From assembly GCF_001039355.2 (NCBI RefSeq), contig NW_019775713.1, forward strand, positions 1 to 43,703: a DNA stretch of 43,703 nt, written 5' to 3'. Origin of the DNA: Lingula anatina (lineage: Eukaryota > Brachiopoda > Lingulata > Lingulida > Lingulidae). The notes beneath the pieces were generated by a model. The model worked only from the letters and a program-made list of their open reading frames with translations, had not been told where the DNA came from and did not search any database. Positions 1-11,258 of this stretch are shown one piece after another. The translations under genes and the position numbers were made by a program. Every line of letters starts with the position of its first letter. Position 1 is the stretch's first letter.

Positions 1-54
1 CGATCCGGACGGGACCGAAACCATGTGTACCGCCAGCGCTAACGCTGGTGGTAC
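1..54. repeat. End of a dispersed repeat with terminal hairpin (copy 1)
   Basis: The first 54 bases match 16044-16097, including the block ACCATGTGTACCGCCAGC. Both copies finish in an 11-pair inverted repeat (here 28-53, loop CTAA). The element is cut by the window edge, so its full length is unknown. It does not end in the CTRR typical of Helitrons. Confidence 0.6.
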
Positions 55-1560
55 AATTAACAATAAATTAGTGTGCTGCATCAATGGCAGTTGCATATTA
101 GATCAAATAACATATTGATCAAATATGGCAGGTTTCAATTTATAAGTTTTTACTTATTTATCTATGAAAAAGGTTAAACAGTTAAAGCAATCATAATTCT
201 TTTCATTTGTGCTTATTCTGTGTTAAGTAACACATCATTTTAGAAAAAATGAACCTTTCCACTGGTATCTCTGTCTCAACCTGTCAAAAACATGATTAAA
301 CTTTTAATATTTTCTAATAATTTCTTTCAGGAAAGAACAATGGGCTCTACAAACCCAAGTTTGCATGTATAGCAAGAGGTGTACACACATTCAATTTGTT
401 TTGATGTAAGATCAAGTTCAAAGTACTATAACTAGCAGTACAAACCATTTGAATGATGGCAAAGTTCTAGTGTTCAAACTATTGATTTCATTATGGAAAT
501 GGAGCCTAGCATGCTGCCTAGAAAATGCATTGTCATGATGGGTAAACTTAACAACTTGAAAACAAATTTATAAATTGCAATTTTCGCAACAGCTTGGGAT
601 AAAAAACTTAGTATACCTTGGGTAATAAATGGAAAAATGGCTGACATTTCCTTCCAGGGATTTTTTTTTTCTTTTTGAGATATTTATGTCTAATGAGCAT
701 ACTTGATATGTTATGCTATTAATAACTGTGAATTATTAGCTCAGCATTTGACAATGTATATAATTAGAGTTGTGATAATAAAAATTTATGTATCTTTCCT
801 TTGACGTAAATTCTCAAATTAGTGTGTCAGCTTTATTTAAAATTGTCTGCAATAAAAATATCATGTAATTAGTTTACTGTTGCAAATGCTAAAGAGGAAA
901 GGATTATATGGCGTTTGTTCTGTGACTCTCTCTTAAGGTTTCAATTATTTCCATTGTGTATTATTGTAATTTATATTCGCCATAGTGAATTCACTTTGAT
1001 TGTGCCCATAAAGCACAGAAACTTAGAGCAGCATAATATGAACTCAGGAAATTTGCAACTTTACCAATAATATTTGTTGAAGGAACTATACCCAGCCCTC
1101 TTTACTTTTTATCAAACACCATAAAGACAGAATAAGGCTTGAGATTGAGTTTTATAAAAAAATCTGCTAAACATCTCTGAGAACACTTAATCAGCTCTGT
1201 TCTAGGGTCACCTTGGAACTGAATTTAAAATCAAAGTTCCACAAAAGCATCTCATGCCTGTAGAATTTATTTGCTGACTCCCATTGCCATGTCTCCAAGT
1301 AAGAGGGAAAAATATAGTTTAAAAGAAAAAACTTTCTAGCCTTTGTGCTTACCCCCCCCCCCCCCCCCCCCCCCTCCAATTTCAGAGTTTACTAAATATT
1401 GGTAGTAATAGGGTTAAGTTTTGCTGAAACTCAGGATGTTACATATGGACTTGGATGCATAAAAAAAATGGAGATTCATAATTATTAGAGATTGCCTAAA
1501 ATGTTTTGTCAAGTTTTTTTTCAACATTTCGAGCAGGCATGGTCGCATAATTAAATCAAC
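55..1560. other. Gene-free left flank
   Basis: AT-rich sequence downstream of the ATMIN-like gene. The only structure I see is a run of 23 C at 1352-1374. Short open frames here have no family resemblance, and one is just the homopolymer read as polyglycine. Confidence 0.5.
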
Positions 1561-1566
1561 TTTATT
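1561..1566 (-). terminator. candidate poly(A) signal of the ATMIN-like gene
   Basis: AATAAA read on the minus strand, about 440 bases after the ATMIN-like stop codon. It is the first canonical hexamer I noticed downstream. The assignment is by position only; the bases between it and the stop would be 3' UTR. Confidence 0.35.
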
Positions 1567-2004
1567 GTAACCAAACACATAACAAAATTGGCGATTACAT
1601 TTGAAAGGTTGGACTCCCAAACTTTTCAAGTTCCATTTCTGTGAAACCTTGCATTAATTAAAAAATAAAATAATACTCAAAAGTGAAACCAACTTGCATC
1701 AAACATGAACAATTATTCCAAGTTCAGCAATGATTTTTATCTCTTTCAACAGAGGAAGTTAGATTCTCATCAGCACTGGTTTGCCAGATTGCTGTCAAAA
1801 AAATTTATAAAAAAGTTCAACAGAAACAACAGTCAATTATGAGACGAAGAATAAATTACAGTGATTTTTGACTGTTTCATGAACAGAAAAAAAAATTATG
1901 AACAAAACATTTTTTACAAATGAAACAGTGTGAAAACATGGACCACAAAAAGTATTTTGTAGATTCTTTTTTTGGTGTCTCTTTAATAAGATGACTCCAT
2001 TCAG

Positions 2005-4391
2005 CTACACACTTTTTTCTTCCAATTCTTCTAACAAGGACTGCAAATCCCTGTCCATCATAGTCTGTGTATGACAGTCTATGCTTGAGGAGAATCTAGT
2101 TTGTGTCTCAATCTCTGTTGACTGTGTCAGCTCAGCAGAAGAGGGCAATGAGTGCAAGCTGGTCTGAATTTCAATATTAGACAGGATGTTGCCACTAGGT
2201 GGAGCCTCTGTTGTCTGCGTTTGACAATCCATGGCTCTAGAGGTGGTAGAGATATTCATGGACAGGTGTCTTTGATGTGAGTGTATTTCAAGTCCAGTGA
2301 TGCTGCTTGACTGAGAGAAAGCAGACGACACTGTGGCACTGTCATCTGGAGCCTCAGTCTGGGTCTGTATGTCAGCCAATGACAGATCAGGAAACAAAAT
2401 GTCATCTGTCTGTGTGCCCATGCAGCTGAGGAACTCATCCACCCAGTCATTGACTGTCTGAGTCTCCATGTTCATGAAGTCATCTGCTGTTTGGACGCCT
2501 GAGTCACTGAACATAGTCCCCAACAGAGGATTTTCTACTGTCTGGGTCTCCATGTGAGTGAACCCAAAGGTCCTGGTACTTGTTCCCATTTCTGTCACAT
2601 CAGCGTTACCCATTTCATCTTCTTGGTTTTCTCTAATCCCAGGACAACCTCCAATCATAGGCCCTCTTGTTGGTGAAACAGAAATTAGAGGATTTTCACT
2701 CTGATTTGCATTGTTCTGTTTGTGTCCATAAAGAATATTTGCATTTATATTCAGCCCAGAACCAGGGGTTAGCCTCTCACGGATAATCCTATCTGGACTG
2801 ATCTCTCTATCTAACGTAGAAATGGCAGTCTGTGTCTGTGAACTTTGAGTTCCACCATAGTGCTGGGTGTTAAGAAAACTTGACTGAGTCTGTGTGGCAA
2901 TGCTTTCTGCTAATCTCTCCAGCTCTTCCAGCAAAGCTGAGGTCTGTGTGCCACTCTCTGTGAAATCTGTCAGAGATAGTGGTTGTGGTAGACCACTAGT
3001 GTGGGCAAAAGTTCTGTTGCTCCTGGGTAGCCTACGGTGCACAAAGACCCCAGACGATGTTGATGCCAGGCCTGTTGAAGTCTTCACAGCACTAGCAGAT
3101 GCCAAATCTGTGCTGCATGCAGAGTTCCAAGGCAAATCATCCATAGTTGTTCCACTGTCCACAGTAGCAGTATTACGTGTTGCCATGGTAACAGTATTAA
3201 CCATGCTGGGATGAGGCCCTCTCTGACCAATCAACTCAGACCTAGTGCTCCCTACAGCTGTTGCATGTGGAGTTCCTTGCTTAGAGGCTGTTGCAGTGTT
3301 GGAGTCCCTGGAAAGGGTTTTGTTTTGCGTTTGTTGGCACGTGATCGTGTATGGAGCAGACGACCTTCTTGGTCTATTTTTCCTCCTTCGTGATGTTTGG
3401 TTGACATGTTTGAAGTTCGGGGATGGTCCACGGGCCGCTGATTTTGGGGAGACCTGTAGATAGATGCAGTACGCAATTTTACTGTGATTTACATAATTAA
3501 GGTGTAATTATAATTACTACACAGGCTTGGTGTTATGAAGAAATACTGGTCATACATTATCTGGTATTTGCCACTTTTCCAATGATAACTGATCTACAGT
3601 GTTAAAAGATGATAAAAATTAAATAAAAGGTTTTAAAATACTAGGAAACAATTGAACCTTAATTAAGATGTTGATTGAGAGAGCTATCAATGCAACTGAA
3701 TAATGTTCCCTGAATAATGTACCCAGCTGATATTTTTTTCTGAATATGAAAGGAAAAATTCCCCATGAACACATTATACCAAGACATTTTCATTTTGAAA
3801 AAAAAACACCAAGACGAAATATACCATTGTAAAAAAGATCACTAAATGAAATATCATCATATAAAATTCACAATGAGAAAAGAATATACTGAAGCAACAT
3901 TTTAACACATTAAAAGAATTTACTGGAAAAATTTAAAACTGCAATTTACCTGTGACCCCTTAGATATCTTAACAGCAGGTATGTGGGCGGCCCTCATTGC
4001 CTCTCTCACTATATAGTCCCCCGCAGTTTGTGTTCCCGCCACCTGCAGGCTCCTCTTGGTCAGTGTCTGGGTCTCAGTGCTGACCTCTCGTCTGTCTCTC
4101 GTCTGCGTGGCCGTAGCAGTCCTGATGTTCGCAGCATGAAGAGCATGCTGGCCTGAAATGGAATTTTTTAAAAATTCTTTAAAAATATACATTTTTTTAA
4201 GTTTTTGGGGTTAATGTCCCTCAATTCTTTATTGTATTTTAGAATTTTGAAAGATAATTTTAAAGTAACAATGTATAATTTTAGTATTGTATTTTTTAAA
4301 ATCTTAAACTGTACAGAACATGTCGGTGCTAGGTGCAATGGAAATGTACAAGTACATAGTGAAATGTGCCACACAACAATTAAATATTATT

Positions 4392-4445
<54 letters not shown>

Positions 4446-7400
4446 TGAGGCTAGGCCCCTGTGAGGTGATAATATGGCAGAATTTGTGCCTCCTGGAATA
4501 GGAGCCTGTAAATGTGGCTGTAAAATAAATAATTTAAAATTATTTATTTCAAAAGTACAGTTTACTTCATATCTATTATGGAAAGGGCTCAGAGTAGTCT
4601 GTTGCACAACAGTTTTCAATACATGGGGCAGTCATGAAACTAATTTAATTTTAATTCTTATTTAATCCTATAATATCTTAATCTCAATATATACAGGCAT
4701 GAAAAATGATCAAATTATCAAATGGCAATATATGTTATCTACCAAACACAACTGTATTACAGTATTCCAATAACAAAACTATGTAATAACCTGATATCTG
4801 TTCAATGAGGGTAGTGTCTGTATGGCCATAGAAGTATGGTTGACGCCTGGCTCTGTCTGTGTGTCCACACTTTGAGTATTATGGGATGGCAAAAAATGCA
4901 TAACTGGACCTGGATAAAAGTAACCAAGTTTCAGAAAGCAATAAATTCATACTTTTGGAATATATATGCATAGATGTAATAATTATCACTGTGAAAATGC
5001 CTGTTATAATGAAATTTTGAAGCTTTGGAGTCCCACTTTAAATAATAATTTCTATTTCATTTAATAACATTTATCATTTAATAACATATATCATTTTTGC
5101 TTTTACTTGATATATGAACAAACAGAAAATATTTATCAAAAGATATGAGGGAAGATTTAACTGATCATATTAAAGTACAATAAATCTTATATTAGGAAAT
5201 ACCATGAATATTGACCGTAAACACTGGTTCAAATTGACCAGAATCAGCATCATGTTGGTTAGAAATGTAAAATGTTTACAACTGACAAAGTGTTAATTAG
5301 TTATAACTCATACCTATTAGGCTTTCTACCTAAAGGATCTTGTTAAATGAGTCTTTAGTCAGCAACATACTATAGATAGCAACAGAGTTAGAGATTCTGT
5401 TATCACAACAAACACAGAAATTAGAAACTTGGGTATAATTTTCCACAACAAAAGTGACATAACATCACACATTAACAATGTATGTAAATCATCATATTTT
5501 AATCTGCAATGAATATTATCTAAGATTCTTCACCTTACTGACAGCAAGCAAACAGCATTTGTGACTTCTAGACTCGATTATTGCAACAGCCTCTTGTTCG
5601 AATACCTACTGTAACTATCAAATGGAAAAGCTTCAGTCTATGCAGAATTCAGCAGCCCATCTCCTTTGTAAAACTCAGAAGTCCGACCACATCACACCAG
5701 TTGTCCGCGATCTTCATTGGTTACCCGTGTCTCAAAGAATATTTAATATATTGCTCTTGACTTGCAAAATTTTAAAAGCCGACTGTCCATTTTACATGAA
5801 CAATATAATAGAACTTTTTATCTCCTTTTAGAACTCTTCATTCCAGTGGTCAGTTTCAACTCAAGCGAAACAATACCAAAAAGACTCCTTAAACATGTGG
5901 TCACAGGAGTTTGGAAATAGCTGCACCAATTTTATGGCACAATTTTATTAATGTATCAGATGTGTCTCTAAATGACTCTTAGCACTGTTTTAAAAAGAAT
6001 TTTAAAATCCTTTTATTTAAAGAATATTTTGGTTAACTTTTATCTTTCAATTTAAAATACTTTAATGTAACTTTTTAATTTATCTTTGTAGTTTTAGTTT
6101 TTATATGTAAATGTAAACACAGCTGAGACGCATGTGTAGAGCAGTTTTAAGAAATTATTATCATTATTATTATTATTATTATTAACACATGAAATATTGG
6201 CAAAATTCCACAGGGCTCATTGTACTAAACATACAGTTCCTGAGGACTGTCACTCACACACCCCACATAGACAAAGGTCCTTTTTATCACACACTGTATA
6301 TAATACAAACATACAAACCTTTTAACTGGATGGCAGCCATTTTTTCTGGTGCATTAGATTTGGGGAGGAGGGGCTTTAGACCAGAGGGTCTCGAGGCAGG
6401 TGAAGTCTTCGGCTTGAGTGACATTTTTGGTCCTTCTACATACACTTGGAATACCATGTCTGGCAATGGAGGGGTGACAGCTGAGCCTTTGCTTTTGGCA
6501 ATGCTAAATAGGATGAAATAATATTATTAAAATTTTGCACCAAGATCAATTTAAACAAAATCACAGAACACGAACTGTAAACATTGGGAAATTTAAACAT
6601 TTCAAGGATATACATTGTATGTGCAGTTTTCAGAGTTGTATATAATAACATGAAAAAAAAATTCAATAAAACTGTTATCTATATTTCTACTTTCTACACT
6701 TTGTGCTAATATTCATCTCTTTGAAGATCCTTTCAATTAAATAGAGTCCTTTTGGTAAATTTAACTTGGGCTTATAGATCATATTTTTCTCAACAGTATT
6801 GCATAGGAGGGTATACCCTGACGAGTAATAGAAAATCACTGAAAATTACAGCTTTTTTTTCTATTAAAAAGGTCTTACATTTAAAAGTAAAGAGCTATTT
6901 TTTGTGTATATGTTCTGCTTTCTGTACAGCATGTCACAAATAGAACACCTCCGTCAAATATTCCTTAGCATGACTTGGCTTACATTAGCATAAAATGAAA
7001 TTAAAAAAGACAACTATATTATTTTGTTTATTTACCATACCCCCTTCCCCTCAATCATTACCTGGCCTTTTTTGGCTTGTACTCCTGTGGGTAGGGGTGG
7101 TTTGCTCTGGAACAGTGCGTGGCCAACGCTTCTCTCGTAAAATACCAGTGGTCACATGACTTACAGGTGTAGGTGACTCCACAGGACTCCTCGTGCCACT
7201 TCCTGTCTCTGTCCAGTCCGAAATTCCGGCTACACTTGCTGCACTGGTACTTTTTCTCAGCATGTACCTTCATGAAATGCTGAAAGACAAAATATAGTGA
7301 TCCGCAATTCAGTTATAGGGGCGGAGCTAGAGATGTTTTCTGGCAGTCTTTCAAATTTTCTTTGTTGATCCACCCTCCACTTCTGACCTTCTTCCAACAG

Positions 7401-8410
7401 AAAAAATTAGATGCCCATCAATGTAAACTTAAAAATTCTGAGAGACCCAGAAGACGGCCTCCATCTGCCCCTGAGTCATGTGTTCAAGGTCCTACAATCA
7501 GGGGTCAAACAGCTCACAAGTAAAATAAACATATCAAGTCACTTAAAAAAAGTTTTCTTCTTTTGCCATCATTACCTTAAACACAATGCCACTGAATACT
7601 CTTAATACTCACTTGCTTGAGTTTTTTAAAAACAGGAAAATGTTTGTGTCCTCCATCTTTCCTGTAAATGCATTCTGGCATAGGACAATGGTAATGTATG
7701 GCAGCATCTTTAGCTACATGAGTACCATCCTGCAAATAATGGAGCAGTTGCTGCAATTTTCGAACACTTGACTCATTCAAGATTACTGTTCTGGTGTACA
7801 GTTACTTTAGCAGCCTACTAGTATAGTAATGCTCATGCTAGTCACAATACAATTCTTCCACAGGGAGCTAAGATAGTGATCATCAAATTAAAATATTACT
7901 CTATTACTTTTTACAAAGTTGATCAAGTTTCATAATAAATTTGTAAATGAATCTTTCAGATAGTATGACAAAGACAAAATCTGTTAAAGGTGTGTTTAGA
8001 AAAAATCAATTATACACTCGAGTGCAATGCTTTACCTGTGTTATAACATGTAATCTACACAGATATTCAGAAAAAAAATCATTGACCTCAGGATTGATGC
8101 TACTGAGTACTGTAGTAATTAATGAGATCATTCCAAACATTGACCACAATGGAAATTTCCTTTTCCTGTGTTACTCATGTACATACTTTTATGTATAATT
8201 TACATTTTGAATATTAAATAAATATATCATATCGTATAGGGTGCAAACCTTTACCTGTGTCATACCATGGGTTTTAAACAGGTGTAACTGGAGCATGGAC
8301 TGCTGAGACAACTTCACCCCGCACTCTGGGCACTTCACACTGATTTTCTCCTCCGCACTCAGGGCGTCCACAGATGGGCAAATGGTTACAATGTTACCAG
8401 GAGTTGCCAT
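2005..8410 (-). CDS. ATMIN: ATMIN/ASCIZ-like zinc-finger transcription factor, 8 coding exons
   Basis: Exons 5' to 3': 8255-8410, 7613-7729, 7062-7279, 6319-6503, 4791-4909, 4445-4505, 3950-4152, 2005-3453. All introns are GT-AG, phases match and the total is 835 codons plus TAG (human ATMIN is about 823 residues). Four zinc fingers lie at the N terminus: C27/C30/H43/H48, C67/C72/H92/H97 (split by an intron), C104/C107/H120/C124 and C130/C133/H146/H152. The stretch HFMKVHAEKKYQCSKC is nearly that of vertebrate ATMIN. A basic cluster RRRKNRPRR (about residues 375-383) is a likely nuclear signal. The C-terminal half has about 14 TQT motifs, the DYNLL/LC8-binding signature of this family, in an SQ/TQ-rich region. 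By family knowledge it is a nuclear activator of DYNLL1, sensitive to DYNLL protein, and an ATM partner. The ATG context (ACC ATG G) is strong. Exon 4 has a weak donor (GTTTGT). An (AAT)n tract abuts the exon 6 donor. Confidence 0.93.
4386..4442. repeat. (ATT)n microsatellite touching an ATMIN exon donor
   Basis: An ATT/ATC triplet run of nearly 60 bases. Read on the gene's strand it is GT followed directly by AATAATAAT, so the repeat begins inside the 5' splice site of ATMIN-like exon 6. If the intron were retained the frame would read into polyasparagine. Confidence 0.9.
5400..6183 (+). mobile_element. Decayed L2/CR1-type non-LTR retrotransposon, 3' end
   Basis: Lies in ATMIN-like intron 4, opposite in strand to the gene. 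Translation of the plus strand shows the C-terminal end of a jockey/CR1/L2-group reverse transcriptase: SRLDYCN at about 5567, then KLQSMQNSAAHLL and DHITPVVRDLHWLPVSQRI in the frame starting at 5622. Stops and frame shifts interrupt it, so it is dead. The 3' end carries the typical remnant of a short tail (GAGCAGTTTTAAGAAATTATT) and finishes in an (ATT)n microsatellite at about 6150-6183. A 5'-truncated insertion is usual for this class. Confidence 0.85.
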
Positions 8411-10422
8411 GGTATCTTAATCCTACTTTTGTCAACCCCAGTGTATTCTGCAAGCCATCTCGTTTCCCCCATGTACTGTATTACTGACATTTACATGGAT
8501 CTGAATATAGAAGAGATATCTAACTTAGTCAGTTAGTGTTCCCACTACTAGAGAATTCATGTCAGTGTAGTCTGTCTATTGACACCCTGAGCTTCAGAGA
8601 TAACATGAAACACACCATTATACCATACATGTACCTTGCCGTTTCAATCTATATATTGATGGACCTCAAACACATGAAACGACCCCTCTTCAATAGTAAA
8701 CTTGTCTTACATAATTAGCCCCGTTAAAAAAACGCTATTGTTTATTTTACCCTGAGGTTATGGTATCACGATACATTTAATGAGTAAATAATCTTCTTTA
8801 ACGGTAAGTGTATGAACATTGATGAACATTTTTTTTACTATTGTATTCAGTCACTGTTTAAGAAGACATATTAACGGTTTAATTATCTATTTTAAGTGAA
8901 GTGAACTATGCTTTTTGGGTTGTACCACAATCAGTCTGCTGTCTGATAGATTATATTTTCTTACCTTATGTATAAAGAACTAAATTCCACTTTGTTTTTA
9001 TTCGATGAAACCACGAAAGTTTGACACTTATTCTCTCTTCGGCTCTTTTATAATAGGAGATTCGAAAAGTTACCAACAAAACAATGGATCGGATAGATGC
9101 GTTTTGATTGTGCGGAGCGCACCAAAAGCAAAGTCACCACTATGACACTGAAATTATCTTAACTTGATGTGAATTAACATTCATAAATTAACAAAAAGAT
9201 AATGTGCCAAAAATGTTTATATTTGGAAAGTCAACAAATTCTACAGACCTAATCCTTCATCATCGATAGTAGGCGTCTTCATGCAGCAGAATATATTTCA
9301 ACAGTAAAAATTAAGAATTTCACTTTCAATTTCGAACTGTGATGGAAAGCAAAATTTAACCCTGACTTGGGATTTTTTCAGTAACATTTTTATAAATCGT
9401 CATTTTTATATGGCCTAAACTCACTATATTGGAATTCACAACATTTTCCCCTGTCCACACTTTACCTCAAACTATTTTAATTAATAATGAATAATGTCGT
9501 ACAGGTAGGCTGCAGGGCCGTATTTTTGAACTTCTGAACCTTCTCATTTTCCAAGGCCAGCAGAAATCTCTTGCTCTTGCGTCTAGACTAGGACAAATAA
9601 TACGATTCGTATTTTTGTCCAAGGTATATAGATGAGCGCTATATAATAGCATGCTTGCATGTAGAGCGCACAAAATATAAGTAGGGCCCTACCTCATTAA
9701 AAAATTAGAGAATTCAGGCTGTACGCGAATGAAAAATGAATGAAAAATAAAACACGTATTAACTTATCTATATAGAGTAAAGTTTGGCTAACTACTGGTT
9801 AAATATCCATTCGAAGGGCTATATATTTATGGAATAAATAAAATTAGTTTTGATTTGATAATCTATGAGCTTTTTAAATAAATTCCTTCAGCCTTAAAAA
9901 CAGATCTATGGAAACAAAGTCAAAACAAAAGATTTCAAATCTTACCATCCAGTTTTTCCCATGAAGAAGGAACCATTTAAAATCTACCCGTCCTATTGGG
10001 CCTAAAGAAGGGGCCTGTAGTGATACGATCCCAATTCAATCCAACAATCTGAAACATAAATCAATGGAAATAAAGACAACACAGTTTGACTTATGTTTAT
10101 TTTCACTTAAAAATTCGAAATCTTTGACACGCGCGGCACGTTCATCTATAATTAAAATTATTTAAAATATTCAATAGAATAAGAAATTTTGCATGTTCTT
10201 GGACTAATCAAGGCGGTGTATTGATGTATTCGCCCAAGGTATAAAGTTTTGCAAACCTTGCGCTTACACAACAGATACGTCTGGTGGCGATGCACATTAG
10301 GCCTATACACTTGACCAAAAAGCTCGGAAACATGAAATTGTTTCTCAGTAATTAAAAAACTGTAATGTCGTGAGGAAATCTCCAGTGTGTATTAAAAAAT
10401 AACGAATGATGAGTGCATTATC
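8411..10422. other. Intergenic region upstream of the ATMIN-like gene
   Basis: Must hold the 5' UTR and promoter of the ATMIN-like gene. I see no TATA box or CpG cluster that I would defend. A slightly GC-richer stretch at about 9080-9140 is the most promoter-like. Short open frames (for example near 9467-9673 on the minus strand) have no recognisable domains. Confidence 0.4.
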
Positions 10423-10749
10423 CAGGGGCGGATCCAGGATTATTTGAAGGAGGGGGGTCCAGTTTTTTTAAGAATGAGAGGTCTCTGATGCGAAGACAAC
10501 CCTTGCCCCCTTGGTGTGGGTTTCGGTGTTTTGGAGGGCAAACGGTGCCATTTGGTGCAGTTTAACGTTTAGAACTATGATTCAGCGCTTCAAAATTCTA
10601 ATTTCAAGAGGAGAATATTGATGTGATTTTTTTTCAGAAACCGAGGTGGGCGGGTGGGAAATGGGGNTCAGAAACCGAGGTGGGCGGGTGGGAAATGGGG
10701 GGGGGGGGGGGGTCAGAACCCCCCTGACACTCTTCTAAATCCGTCACTG
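10423..10749. mobile_element. MITE-like element with imperfect terminal inverted repeats
   Basis: The left end CAGGGGCGGATCCAG and the right end CTAAATCCGTCACTG are inverted repeats of each other, matching at 11 of 15 positions. The interior is non-coding and contains a G homopolymer (10697-10712) followed by CCCCCC. Elements reading 'ggggcggatccagga ... aaatccgtcac' are common in invertebrate genomes. The element is broken by an n at 10667, which is flanked by a 33-base direct repeat. No clear target-site duplication is visible. Confidence 0.6.
10667..10667. other. Single n: contig join
   Basis: The 33 bases before (10634-10666) are repeated exactly after it (10668-10700) and end in a G run. 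This fits two contig ends that overlap but were not merged. Confidence 0.75.
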
Positions 10750-11258
10750 ATTTTTTTGGGCTGTCAAGGTTTGTAAACCTTGAACTATAGGCCTACCTGT
10801 AAAGTTGTCATTTCGCGTCCGCCACGTTTCACATAATCCAACTTCTGACAGAAAATAGTTAATTCTAAAATAAAATTTTATTTTCCTTAATCCCCTATTT
10901 ATCAGTTTACAATGGGGCCTTTTCTCTTAATGATTTTATGAACGCACATTTGAATGGCTTACGAGTTTTCTAGATTACCGAAAATGTTGCATAATGTTCC
11001 TGATTGAGCTAGGATGCACATATTTTACAATGGGATTTAAATTTCATTTTTCGGAATGTTTAACGTTCGGTGACAACTTTTCAAATAATCGCAATTTACA
11101 ATTACTTGTTTCTTTAACATACAAAGTGAATCGCTGGCTGATCCAAGATTACAGTTAATATCTCAAAGACAAGATGCTTTTCATTTGCTATGGCATTACA
11201 CAAAACTGTTAAATAATGATCATGTAAATGCACCATAGCACTTCAGTAGCCGCCCATC
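10750..11258. other. Intergenic, sulfotransferase 3' flank
   Basis: No gene seen. A possible poly(A) hexamer for the sulfotransferase (minus strand) is at 10877-10882, about 380 bases past its stop. The assignment is weak. Confidence 0.3.

Noticed and set aside
1191-1379. Glycine-rich 62-residue open frame
   Set aside because: Product of the C homopolymer at 1352-1374.
2894-3214. Plus-strand 106-residue open frame
   Set aside because: Antisense shadow of the large ATMIN-like last exon.
4205-4619. Open frames with polytyrosine or polyasparagine
   Set aside because: They are the (ATT)n microsatellite and adjoining intron sequence.
5622-5831. A host gene for the 69-residue plus-strand frame
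   Set aside because: It is the end of a decayed L2/CR1-type reverse transcriptase.
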